A DNA stretch of 64,000 nucleotides from Doris montereyensis. Its lineage: Eukaryota > Mollusca > Gastropoda > Nudibranchia > Dorididae. The stretch lies in the NCBI GenBank assembly GCA_037039925.1, contig JAXRKP010001876.1:21789-85788 (forward strand), read 5' to 3'. Positions 50,950 to 60,180 of the stretch are shown one piece after another. Positions within the stretch are counted from its first letter, which is position 1. Every line of letters starts with the position of its first letter. The position numbers and the translations under genes were made by a program. The notes under the pieces were generated by a model, which saw nothing but the letters and a program-made list of their open reading frames with translations, had not been told where the DNA came from and did no database searches.

Positions 50950-53374
50950 ATGATGAAGAGGTCGAGGAAATCAGAATCTTGCGAGGCATCCTGTACACAG
51001 AGCAAACGGCGAAAAAAAGAACCCAAAGTGCAAGAATTGACTCGTTTGGAAGCCTTTGAAAGCCCTGTGATCAAATACTTGATTGAAAATTTACACGGGT
51101 TCCCGTTTAATACTAAATCAGGCCTTATAGATGGGGCTGACGAAAGGAATCATAATATTACTTTTAAGCGAATAAACAGCCGTTATGCTGACTAAAGACG
51201 ATGTTAAAGACTTGCTCTACGACCATGATGTTTTGATTATAAAATCTCCCATGGGCAGCGGTAAAACGACCTTGTTCAAAAGTTTAGTGAATGAACATGA
51301 TATTATCTGATATTGTCATCACGCAGGTCGTATAGTGTATTCATGTGTGGAGAATTACCAGATTTGATTAATTATAGGGATGTCAAGGAAGTATTTCTAC
51401 CGATGATCACCCCAAATCAATCATACAGGTGCAATCATTGAGAAGAATTAAAGAAATTAAACGAGAAACTACCTATGCACAGTGGGATTTTTGTATACGC
51501 GGATGAACCCAACGGGCTCTTTAAGGAAGTAATCTCTGCAGTGTCTACATCGGATGAAAGAAAGAGGAATGGGGTTTACTTGAGGAGGGTGGTATCACAA
51601 ATGCCCACTGTTTTGGCTACTGATGCTGGTTTAGCTCCTTGGCATGTAAATATTATACAAAAGCATCTTTTATCCAATCTATCTAGGCGTAGAATTGCTT
51701 GTGTAATCAACGAGTATGTGCCGAGGACTCATTCAATCAAATTGTTTGATGCGTGTCTTTTAAGACCGACTAAATATACAGGTTTTACCAGCGCTTAAGA
51801 AGGCGCTGGGTGAAGAAGTTGGCTTATTTATGGATATTGAACAATTTTTCACTGGCAAACAGGGCTCTGTGGCAGAGGACATATGTGTCTCTTATGTAAA
51901 AAAAATGTACGCTAATGCAGACCTTTGTGATGGCTCAACTGATATTATTCAACATTTGTCATTTGTATTGAAAACATGCGAACAGAATGCTGTTGTGGTG
52001 TGCAATACCAAAAAAATGGCTATGATGGTGGCAAGCTATGTAAAAAAATGAATGGGCTCAGGATCTTATTTGCTTCTGACCGGTGAAACTGACCCAGAGA
52101 GCAAAAAAATGTTTATGACAAACCCTTTAGATACTTTAAAGGGTAAAGTTTGTTTGATTCACACAACTATGGTGAATGTGGGGTTTGATATGAATTTTGA
52201 CTGGTGTAATGAAGTTTGTATTGTTGATTCTATGTGCAGCAAATATACCCCCCCCCGTTGACAGATTTATTTCAAGCCGTCGGGCGTAACAGGAAGGCAA
52301 ATGTGATTAATTTGTATGTGACTAACAGAAGGACCATGCCCACCAAATTTGCTGTCAGATCAAAGGGTTTGTTGGAGACCATTTGGGTATGCTATTAAAA
52401 CAATCTAATTCTTACAAGGCTATTGCCGATGACCCCTTTGAGGGTGAGGACAAACCCAGTTTAAATCCAGCAAATTGGACGGAAGAAGAGGCATACAAAA
52501 CTGTATTTTCAAATTCTGGGTACAGATTGCTTACTGATGTGGTGGACGATGAAGATTCTCTTGAATCAGCCATTCACACTCTGAATAAGGCTGAAAAATG
52601 TTTAAATGATTCCCCAAGGACATTTTCAGATGCCTTATTGTATCTTTTCAAATGTACACTACAAAAGGGTGATACTGTTTACATGGGCGCTTCATGGTCT
52701 GACAACACAAGTTTTGTGATAAAGATTATAGACCATGCCATTGGTAAATGTCAAAGTTTGTTCCAACATCGTATAGCCAAGTACACGACCTCACATTAGA
52801 TTCTTCAAAGATGTATTAAAAAATTGCGGAAACAAGATGGAAAAGATGGATATTTTAAAATCTACCACAGAAACGTTGTTGTTTAAGGGCAATTTTGAAA
52901 CCTCTTATGGTATACTACGCAGACTTAATCCGGAATTAATCAAGCAATGGGCAGTCAATTATAGACAATTTCAATTTAAAGAACCCAATAGAGCTGTTGA
53001 TATGCTAAAATTTGAAGAGGAGACCATTGCCAGTTGTGTAAAGTCACAAGATTTAATTGATAAAGTTACACTAAACTTGTTTAGAATGAATAAAGAAAGC
53101 TCAATAAAGACTTTTGATGATTTTAAACTAACAATAAAGTACACTAATAAATTATTAGATGGTTTCGACACCCCAGAGGAAGAAATTAACGCTATTGAAG
53201 GTCTAACAAAGTACTTGGTTGATGAATATGAAATAAACAATGACAAAAAATCTGGCATTTAAAAAGATTTGCAAAGCCACAGGTCTTGTGTGGGAACAAA
53301 ACAAGTTTATGTTACCCACAAACAAGACTTATAGCGTTGATATTCATAAAATGTGCGCTTTGTTGTTGATTTGA
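50950..53374 (+). pseudogene. UL9-type origin-binding helicase (superfamily 2), broken
   Basis: Related to herpesvirus origin-binding proteins, which open the viral replication origin in the nucleus. Visible in order: a basic N-terminus (KRRKKEP), Walker A (SPMGSGKTT, 51,243-51,272), SSRRSYS (about 51,315), IIQVQSLRR (about 51,425), a DExx-type box (YADEPNGL, about 51,496), an ATDA motif (about 51,629), the C-terminal-domain motif HTTMVNVGFD (about 52,161), and motif VI QAVGRNRK (52,272-52,296). It ends at a TGA at 53,372-53,374, followed 8 bp later by AATAAA. About 800 codons, near the usual size of the family. Roughly nine frame changes plus an in-frame TGA at 52,049 break it. Several lie at homopolymers (A7 before 52,051, C9 at 52,248-52,256, A6 near 53,246), others do not. 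The section after 52,383 has no motif I know and is taken as the same gene's C-terminus. Confidence 0.8.
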
Positions 53375-53382
53375 GTATATGG

Positions 53383-53388
53383 AATAAA
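53383..53388 (+). terminator. Polyadenylation signal AATAAA of the helicase gene
   Basis: AATAAA begins 8 bp past the TGA at 53,372-53,374. The tight spacing is typical of compact viral genes. It faces the convergent zinc-finger gene. Confidence 0.7.
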
Positions 53389-53440
53389 AAAATAATTATT
53401 ATTTCAATAATGAAGAAAAAATACAATACTTTGTTTTTGT

Positions 53441-53446
53441 TTTATT
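53441..53446 (-). terminator. Polyadenylation signal for the zinc-finger gene (minus)
   Basis: TTTATT on the plus strand gives AATAAA on the minus strand about 65 bp past the end of the minus-strand gene. Together with 53,383-53,388 it makes a convergent pair in a spacer of about 135 bp. Confidence 0.55.
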
Positions 53447-53509
53447 TTCACCACCCTTTAAGGTGTATGTGTACATTTATTTGATTGTATGTACATTCAA
53501 AGTAATACA

Positions 53510-54703
53510 TCAACAATGATGATCACAGCAATTGTTATGAACAATAAAACCAGAAAACATTGAATTTGACATAAACAGAAATTTGAAATTTTCATTGTAA
53601 TGGATGGGAACTTGCATATAATCCTTCTTAACACAGTTTGTAAGTCTAGCAACGGCAGCAAGTCCAAAATAAACCTGGTCTTCATCATTTAAACAAACCT
53701 TGGTGCAACTACACACTCTACAATCCTTTAATTTAGGGGTATCATCCGTTTGGAAATCAATTTCAAAAGTATCTCTACACTTGAAACACACATAATTATC
53801 AGTTCCCCAAGTTTCAGTCATTAAATTAACACCAGTAGAGTACACAACATGATGCACAGCCTGACTCTTAGCCACCCTCACAATGTGACAATGATGGTTA
53901 TGATCGCTTGACATAAGCTCGCGCAACATAAACGAGCCACGAGCAGGTTCAATATGGCTTTTGATCAAAGTCTGTCCAAAAATTGGTCTAATGTCCACAA
54001 GATCGTCTGCCGTAGAATCAACCATCATTTTCTTGTCATTGTCCATTAAAGTCTTTGCTCGCATAAGAAACACAGTTCTGACCTTCTCAGGCATACTCTC
54101 AAAAGACATGTAAGTACGTATAGAGTCAGTATAAGACGCACATTTCATAGTTTCTTGAACACTTGAAATATTGTTTTCGAGGTATGACTCTTGTTGCGAC
54201 ATAGGAACACCAGTAAGACGTTTTCTTTTTTCTCGAGCTTTGTTTTAAATTTGCTCAAATGTTTATTCATGTGGTCTTCTTTAGACTCCTTTTCTGAAAT
54301 AACGCTCCACTTCTTCCTACAATGGCCACACGAATTTCTGCTCTCATCCATATAAAGATTCCAGGCTTTTCTGCGTAGATTGATGTCGTAGAGGTCAATC
54401 TTGTTCTTTTGATGGTAGTCATCTTTAGCATGTTGGTCCCTCCGGATTTTGAAGTGCCCATCAAGATGATCATCTTTAGACTCTCTCCTCAGAATGTTTG
54501 ACCATCTCTCACCGCAGTCAGAGCAAACATTTATCAACATGGGGTCCACTTTAGCATTTACAGAATCAACATTTATAATGTTAGTGTTCAAACACTTTGT
54601 ACAATGAACTTCTTTCTCTTTATCCACATGGTGAGATCTGTCAGGACAAATCCATGTTCTGGCAATCTTTTTGGGGCTCAACACTGAAATTGAAAAAATA
54701 CAT
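53510..54703 (-). pseudogene. C2H2-type zinc-finger virus-like protein, one frame break
   Basis: Two overlapping open frames appear to be one gene. The upstream frame (to about 54,205) has two fingers of identical spacing, C-x2-C-x15-H-x3-H (CSDC...DHLDGH near 54,520 and CGHC...DHMNKH near 54,325). A further cysteine cluster, CTKC, lies near 54,600. The downstream frame starts with an ATG at 54,202 and holds CFKC and CRVCSC (about 53,790-53,720), possibly another zinc site. The frames join at an A-rich run near 54,216-54,230. The open frame extends up to 54,768, but a minus TATA box at 54,751-54,745 lies inside that extension, so the true start must be downstream; an ATG at 54,703 is out of frame. 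Near the end a second frame (to 53,497) would encode a hydrophobic tail. Family not recognised; a DNA- or RNA-binding regulator is plausible. Confidence 0.6.
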
Positions 54704-54744
54704 TTTCGTAAAGTAAAAATGGCAACTGATATCAAATATTCATG

Positions 54745-54751
54745 TTTTATA
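54745..54751 (-). promoter_or_regulatory. TATA box of the zinc-finger gene
   Basis: TATAAAA on the minus strand, in the context GGTATAAAACATG. It lies directly beside promoter array B, about 20 bp from its first unit, and mirrors the plus-strand TATA box on the other side. Confidence 0.6.
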
Positions 54752-54762
54752 CCACTAAAATA

Positions 54763-54898
54763 CTCCAATGTTCAAACCCAGTATAAATACCAATGTTGAA
54801 ACTTGGTATAATTTCCATTGTTGAAACATGGGTAAAAATACCAAAATTCAAATCTGGGATAAATACCATTATTGAAACCTGGGATATTATTAAACTGG
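54763..54898. promoter_or_regulatory. Tandem 25-bp promoter elements, array B (bidirectional)
   Basis: Five units close to ATACCAATGTTGAAACTTGG start (CCA) at 54,765, 54,790, 54,815, 54,841 and 54,866, so the spacing is 25, 25, 26 and 25 bp. A weak half-unit lies near 54,888. Each unit has imperfect dyad symmetry (CCA...TGG). The array sits exactly between divergent TATA boxes at 54,751 (minus) and 54,900 (plus). This arrangement fits an upstream activating array shared by two divergent viral genes, with about 2.4 helical turns between sites. Confidence 0.65.
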
Positions 54899-54899
54899 C

Positions 54900-54935
54900 T
54901 ATAAAACCCCCTTACCAGAAAAAAATCTTCATTTG
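54900..54935 (+). promoter_or_regulatory. TATA box and start-site element of the polymerase-like gene
   Basis: TATAAAA at 54,900-54,906, then ATCTTCATTTG beginning at 54,925, 25 bp downstream where a transcript start is expected. The ATG of the gene follows at 54,961. The same pair in the same order is seen on the minus strand at 50,111-50,074. Confidence 0.6.
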
Positions 54936-54960
54936 CACAAATAACCCTTGACTTGAGAAC

Positions 54961-57052
54961 ATGCCTGGGTTTGATCAACCTAAATATACTTTGCTCGGAT
55001 ACCACATCCCAAACCACAATGAACAATTTTCGCCTCAAGCTCTCTTCTTTGACCCAGGTAGTAATAAATTTAAACTAAAAGAATGTAAAACAGCCCGGGA
55101 TGTAATCTTTTCAGATCAGGTTTTGTTAATCATTCACCCCCGTTTTACACTGTAGTGTCAGAAAATATATTGTCTGGGGCTCTTTGGGAAGTTGAACCTC
55201 CTAAGGTCAAGCCTGCCGATATTCCACACACTGTTGTTTCAAGGGATGATTTGATGACAAAATTGTGTGTTACCTCCCGTAGAGTCAAGCAAGGGATGAA
55301 TAAAGAACTGCCTCTGTGGAAACAGATGTCTGAAAAAGATTATGTTTTACATTATTTATTTACCCCGTCATACTTAAGGGAGCTTAGAATGAATGTTATC
55401 AAATATTTTGACTTTTAAAAAAATGGCCATTACTACCTCCCAAGCAATGTTAATCATCTCTTTGTGAATTTTGAGCAGGTTGATTTACAATTATGGATTG
55501 ATGGAGTGCCTTATGAGCCTGACACTGTTGTAGTGTGGCAAAAAATAATGAAACACGTTATTGAAGATGTTTGTCCATTCGTAAAGGTTGCCTTGTTTGA
55601 TAACTTAAATATGGAAAAGGCTTTGATGATTTGTTTGCCTACAGGTAGTACTGGTAAGGGTAAGGAGATATTTCTGCCAGATCAGACCTGTAATGGGTGT
55701 ACTGATGAGAAATTTAATAATATGGGTATTGTTGTTGTTGAGTCTAATACGTATAAAGTGTTGGAGAACGGCATTAGTGATGTGCCCATAGAAAGTGATT
55801 GTAAAATTGACACAATTTCTGACATTCCAAACAGACTTAATTGGAATTCCATTACTGTAAACAGATCTGGTGAGGTTGTTGAGGAAGATGTGACTGAAAC
55901 GTTTGCCCCTATACCGGATAAAGAATCTCAGATTGCATTAATAACTCAAACGTACACCTTTGAGACTGCAGAGTTTTACAAAAATCAAGCCGTTGTATTC
56001 TTGGGGGTGGCTCAAGATGACAGAACACTACCATTTGTTACTTTTAATTTTACAAATTTTTATGCCAATGTGGCTATCAACTTACGTGATGATGATTTTT
56101 TAATCAAGGTGCTTTCAAAAAATGACTGAGATGAGAGATTCTTATCCAAACCTTAAGTCTTGGATTGTGACTATAATCGGAAAAATGAAACATTATGACC
56201 CTGATAGATACGCCAGGTTAAAACATTTAAGTGTCGCTGTAGTTTTAAATACCATAAATGAGAATTCTGATATTGTTTGTGGTGCCACAACTGATGGTAT
56301 TTTGATTGATTTGACTGAAGTGAATGACCCAAACAATATCAAATTTAAGTATCCCGCTGGGTTCCCCATGAAGCTTGAATTTATGCCATGCGACCAAAAT
56401 GTGGTATGGAGCGTTAATCCCAACAATTATGCTGCTGTAAATTGCAAAAACAAGCTAGTTCACAGAGGCTTTATATCTCGCATGGGGGGGGGGGGGGTCT
56501 TGTCCAACATGGTATAGAGATTTTATTGATATTGTCATCAAGAATTGCCTCCGGTGCATCTTTGAACAGACACCACCAAATCTAGCCAAGATTCAAAATA
56601 AGCTTACTTCGCTGCTTAAAAAGGTAGCTTATCACCCAAAATTGTTTGTATTTGAGGACTGTGGGAAAGACGTACCTGCAATTACACCAAAACCGTACGT
56701 TATAGAGATGTATTTGAATGATTTAAACACAGGCCTTACTCAATACTTTGCTGGTGTCGATGATACCATCTTGCCTTGGAATATTAATTCAGAAGTTATA
56801 TTACTTCATGCATTACCAGCAACTTTAAGTGGATGGTGTTTAAAATCCATCAAAGTTGAAAAATACATTGATTTGATGTTTGAAAAGCTAAGAAGGGTAG
56901 CATATGCATTTGAATCAAAATCTGACTGTTTAGACGTAATTAATACTGCGTATGAGACATTTAAGGTATACATTGAAAACAATTTCTCTAAAAAAACCGA
57001 TAAAGGATGTTTTCCTGGAGGCATTGTACACTCTATAACACAACAACACTGA
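54961..57052 (+). pseudogene. Family-B DNA-polymerase-like gene, altered catalytic motifs and breaks
   Basis: Starts at ATG 54,961 behind a TATA box and ends at TGA 57,050-57,052, about 700 codons. The palm is recognisable by order and spacing. A motif-A-like NFTNFYANVA lies near 56,046-56,075. A motif-B-like KSWIVTIIGKM lies near 56,155-56,187. A motif-C-like GATTDGILI lies near 56,281-56,307. A KLVHRGF segment near 56,452 matches the stretch that follows motif C in this family. In active enzymes motif A begins with Asp and motif C reads DTD; here they read Asn and TTD, so two of the metal-binding carboxylates appear missing. Breaks: frame change near a C5 run (55,137-55,141), in-frame TAA at 55,416, frame change near an A6 run at 56,117-56,122, and another at a G14 run (56,484-56,497). 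No exonuclease motifs were recognised. Alternative: a divergent viral protein of another fold; homology is moderate by eye. Confidence 0.55.
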
Positions 57053-58071
57053 TGGTTCTTATTTATGCCATATTTCAAGGTTTTGTGTGTGTACAATGCG
57101 ATCCCGAATTATCTGGCGGTTTACATATTAATCCCACCGAATTCCTGTGTAATTACCCAATTAAAGGTGTTAATACTACATTCTTTGTATTTTACTATGC
57201 CACAAACACTCAAGACCAGAAACCTAAATATTGGGAAGCCTACAGCCGGGGTGATGGTGATATCACCAAAGAGTACACAAAGGCTATGTGCCTGTCGGCA
57301 GACCTCCCCGAAAATGAGATTACAAAAACTACCATTGATCGCATGGTAGATCTGTCTAATGGAGAAAAACATCACATTGTGTGCTATAACAATGCCGCGG
57401 TGATGTGGTTTCCTACTTCTGACATGGTCACAGGGGTAGAGCTTATTTCCGACAGTTACAAAGTTACTAGCAATGTTATTGCGCAATCCACTCTTAGTTC
57501 GGCTTGTGCTCAAACGCAGTCGACTAGAAATATTGTTGTATATAAGCATGAGAGGGACCTTATTGAATATAAATTGATCAATCCAGAAATGATGTCATGT
57601 TGTTTATCTACTATCAGCTTTATGGGTATTTTGGTGGGGTTGAATCATGTAAAAGGTGAGGATAAAGGCGCTTATGACATTACAAAATGTCTTCATTCAT
57701 CTGCTCAATCTGTGGCTAACGGTAGACAAATTGTAACCACGCACTATAAAATTGAATCTCACCAACCTGTGGAGACTCAATTATCACAAGTCTACGTGGC
57801 TATCTCCTTTGCACAGATTATGCAGAGAAGCTATGATATGGGCTCTGGAAACAACCCCAAACAACTTGAATTTATGATTGAGTACACTAATGGCACTATC
57901 AACAAGTTTAAGCCGTATTCTGATAAAGTTTCTGAAATGATGAAAAGGGACCCAAAATGGAAGGTTAAAACGCAACTTATGTACATTTTGGCTGAAGCTA
58001 GTTCATTGATTAAAATTACATCCCTACCTAATGTGAATGTAGAAAAATCAACTATGTTAGAAACAGAATAG
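57052..58071 (+). CDS. Uncharacterised virus-like protein, possible signal peptide
   Basis: The longest intact frame of the viral block. Two starts are possible. ATG 57,007 gives 354 codons and overlaps the preceding gene. ATG 57,052 gives 339 codons, and its A is the last base of the upstream TGA (TGATG). The second start begins MVLIYAIFQGFVCVQC, a short hydrophobic segment ending in cysteine that could be a signal peptide. N-glycosylation-type sites (NTT, NGT) and many cysteines fit a secreted or virion surface protein. A mildly hydrophobic stretch (LSTISFMGILVGL) lies mid-protein, but there is no clear C-terminal membrane anchor. It could instead be the continuation of the polymerase-like gene after one more frame change. 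Family not recognised. Confidence 0.6.
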   Translation: MVLIYAIFQGFVCVQCDPELSGGLHINPTEFLCNYPIKGVNTTFFVFYYATNTQDQKPKYWEAYSRGDGDITKEYTKAMCLSADLPENEITKTTIDRMVDLSNGEKHHIVCYNNAAVMWFPTSDMVTGVELISDSYKVTSNVIAQSTLSSACAQTQSTRNIVVYKHERDLIEYKLINPEMMSCCLSTISFMGILVGLNHVKGEDKGAYDITKCLHSSAQSVANGRQIVTTHYKIESHQPVETQLSQVYVAISFAQIMQRSYDMGSGNNPKQLEFMIEYTNGTINKFKPYSDKVSEMMKRDPKWKVKTQLMYILAEASSLIKITSLPNVNVEKSTMLETE

Positions 58072-58079
58072 TTCAGTAC

Positions 58080-58085
58080 AATAAA
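58080..58085 (+). terminator. Polyadenylation signal AATAAA at the end of the viral block
   Basis: AATAAA begins 8 bp past the TAG at 58,069-58,071 and is followed by an A-rich stretch (to about 58,107). The spacing matches the helicase gene. Virus-like sequence is not recognisable beyond this point. Confidence 0.65.
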
Positions 58086-58299
58086 TTAAAAAAAACAAAA
58101 AAACAACCCAAATGGCTTGAGGTTAATTATGTGCAGCTTATATCTGTCAAATAATTCAGGTGGTTGTCATTGTATAATTGACAATTTATAGTTAGCGTTT
58201 TGAGAAAGAGTTACATTTTTTTTTTTTCTTCTGTAGAAAATAGAAGTGAGGTTATGAAGCCAATGGATTCATATAAGGAAATAAATTTACAAACCCTTC
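58086..58299. other. Boundary between viral block and transposon
   Basis: A-rich tract, then AT-rich sequence with no coding pattern. On the minus strand, TTTTCTACAG near 58,233 resembles a 3' splice site and might belong to the transposase gene. No direct repeat marking an integration site is evident by eye. Confidence 0.4.
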
Positions 58300-59727
58300 T
58301 TGGAGCAGTCCTGAACTTAATTCCACAAGGCCGCACTGAGTCGCTTTGAAACATGGTTCATACACTCTTCTTTGACAATAGCCACATCTGGTCCATTTGG
58401 CTCACAGACTGTCGAAGGCTTTTGAGTCACCGTCTCCAACGAGTGTTGTGTAGCGTAGCTGATGCAGGTCCACCGATCTTCGCCACAGGGTTTCTGCCGC
58501 TACAGCTTCCATCATGCCCGTTGTACCTAAAGATGACGTACAAACAAAGGGAATAAGAAGGCTATCAAATTGCAACTACAAAATAAAAATAAAATGATAT
58601 CATGCCTTACGTTGTAGCTGCCTAATCTCATCGAATTAGGCAACATGCTGACAACAGATTAGTCTATGATACGGCTGCCATGAATTATCAATTATGTAAA
58701 AATAATTTGTTTACTCTTATTACGCGACAATAGTAAATTGGTTCCATTTCTTGATATAAGTCTAGTTTTACCCCCAACCGTGAGATTTGACTTTCGAAGT
58801 ATAATGATAACCGTAAGGAAAAAAAAATAGACGACGATGATAATGACAAAAGCAATAATCCTAATAATGTAATGATCAAATAAATCAAACAATTATAATA
58901 ACAGTGCATCCCCTCCAGAACCATAAATCTCATCAGTGTGTTCATTTCAATTGATCGGCTAGAAAAAAGTGATTTGTAAAAGAAATTATCGTTTGGTGAT
59001 AAAAAAACCCAACTCACCTGTGCAGTTGATGTTACAGCCTTCCTCTTGGTGTTCTCTAAGCCATGCGTCGTACAGATGAGGATTGTTAGCCTTCTGCCTT
59101 TTCCAGTTGTCGCGCATGTTTGATAGAAGGCACTAACAACGTGAGCATCAACGACGAAACCAGTGAGGCTGTCGATGGCACATCCAATTCCAATAAGAGA
59201 CGAAAGGCCCCTCGTCATCCATGTTCCGTCAAAACTAACGGCGATGTCCAGCGGTTCAGTGCTGTAGATAGTGATATCCAGCTTCCGTTGATGTTCTTTT
59301 TTCACCACCGCCACTGCCTTACTAAATATCTGTTGTGACACTTCTACATTGAGACCGTAGATGTCTTCGGCGCGCTTCGCGAAGGTCTTCTTGTAGGGGG
59401 ATGGCATAGAGAGTGTCTCACATAAATTAGAAAGTTTGTGGGGTCCCATATCGCTCTTGAGGCAGGCTACAAAAACGCTTAGGGTGCCCTGACGCTGACA
59501 TGTCGACATCTGATGTATGTGGAGGCCACAATGCAATCACAGTTGCGGCAGAAGGTCTCAAGGCACATGGCGAATCCTTTGCGCTTTGACGCGTTGACAC
59601 AGCATTTCACTTTAGATCTGCAACCAATCTGAGGGCACTGAAAAAGTGACACAAACGATGTCAGCATGCTGAGTTTACAAACAGTCTTGGTGAGGCCACC
59701 GTTTGAGTCCATGGTCATCTTCACCAT
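58300..59727 (-). mobile_element. Mutator-like DNA transposon remnant, transposase with one intron
   Basis: Minus-strand transposase domain of the type found in many invertebrate Mutator-like elements. It starts around ATG 59,727. A zinc-like cysteine cluster (CPQIGC, CRNC) lies at about 59,560-59,640. The conserved segment LDIAVSFDGTWMTRG lies near 59,235 and IGIGCAIDSLTGFVVDAHV near 59,180. After a 491-bp intron comes RYTTLVGDGDSKAFDS near 58,445, then CMNHVSKRL near 58,350. It is broken by frame changes near 59,500, 59,125 and 58,433. Terminal inverted repeats and target-site duplications were not found. It lies directly between the viral block and a minisatellite. Confidence 0.8.
58527..59017 (-). 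other. Intron in the Mutator-like transposase
   Basis: Minus strand: donor CACAG|GTGAGTT at 59,018/59,017 and acceptor CATCTTTAG|GTAC at 58,527/58,526. Removing it keeps frame and brings two conserved transposase segments together at the expected distance. The interior (58,560-58,980) is AT-rich with stops in all frames. The element therefore descends from a copy read by a spliceosome, consistent with an animal host. Confidence 0.75.
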
Positions 59728-60180
59728 GTATTGATTAACACCCACAGAAGGGACAACTTATTGTGTATTGATTGATCATGTATTGATTTAATTGAAACAT
59801 AAACAGAAGGGACAACTTATCATGTATTGATTAACACAAACAGAAGGGACAACGTATTTAGTGTATTGATTGATTAACACAAACAGAAGGGACAACTTAT
59901 CGTGTATTGATTAACACAAACAGAAGGGACAACTTATCGTGTATTGATTAACATAAACAGAAGGGACAACTTATCATGTATTGATTAACACAAACAGAAG
60001 GGATAACTTATCGTGTATTGATTTACACAAACAGAAGGGACAACTTATCATGTATTGATTAACATAAACAGAAGGGACAACTTATCATGTATTGATTAAC
60101 ACAAACAGAAGGGATAACTTATCATGTATTGATTTACACAAACAGAAGGGACAACTTATCATGTATTGATTAACACTAAC
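59727..60180 (+). repeat. 37-bp minisatellite, about 11-12 units
   Basis: Unit built around ACAGAAGGGACAACTTATCA and TGTATTGATTAACACAA (37 bp). There are eleven CAGAAGGGA copies and a broken last one at about 60,180. Units near 59,770-59,870 are irregular, with an extra TGATTGAT and an insertion. The first TGTATTGATTAACACC lies at the transposase start, so the repeat unit and the transposon end overlap. Confidence 0.92.

Noticed and set aside
52049..52054. TGA read as an amino acid (alternative code) in the helicase gene
   Set aside because: The frame is the same on both sides of the stop, but other breaks in the same gene are frame changes, so damage or sequence error after A7 is simpler.
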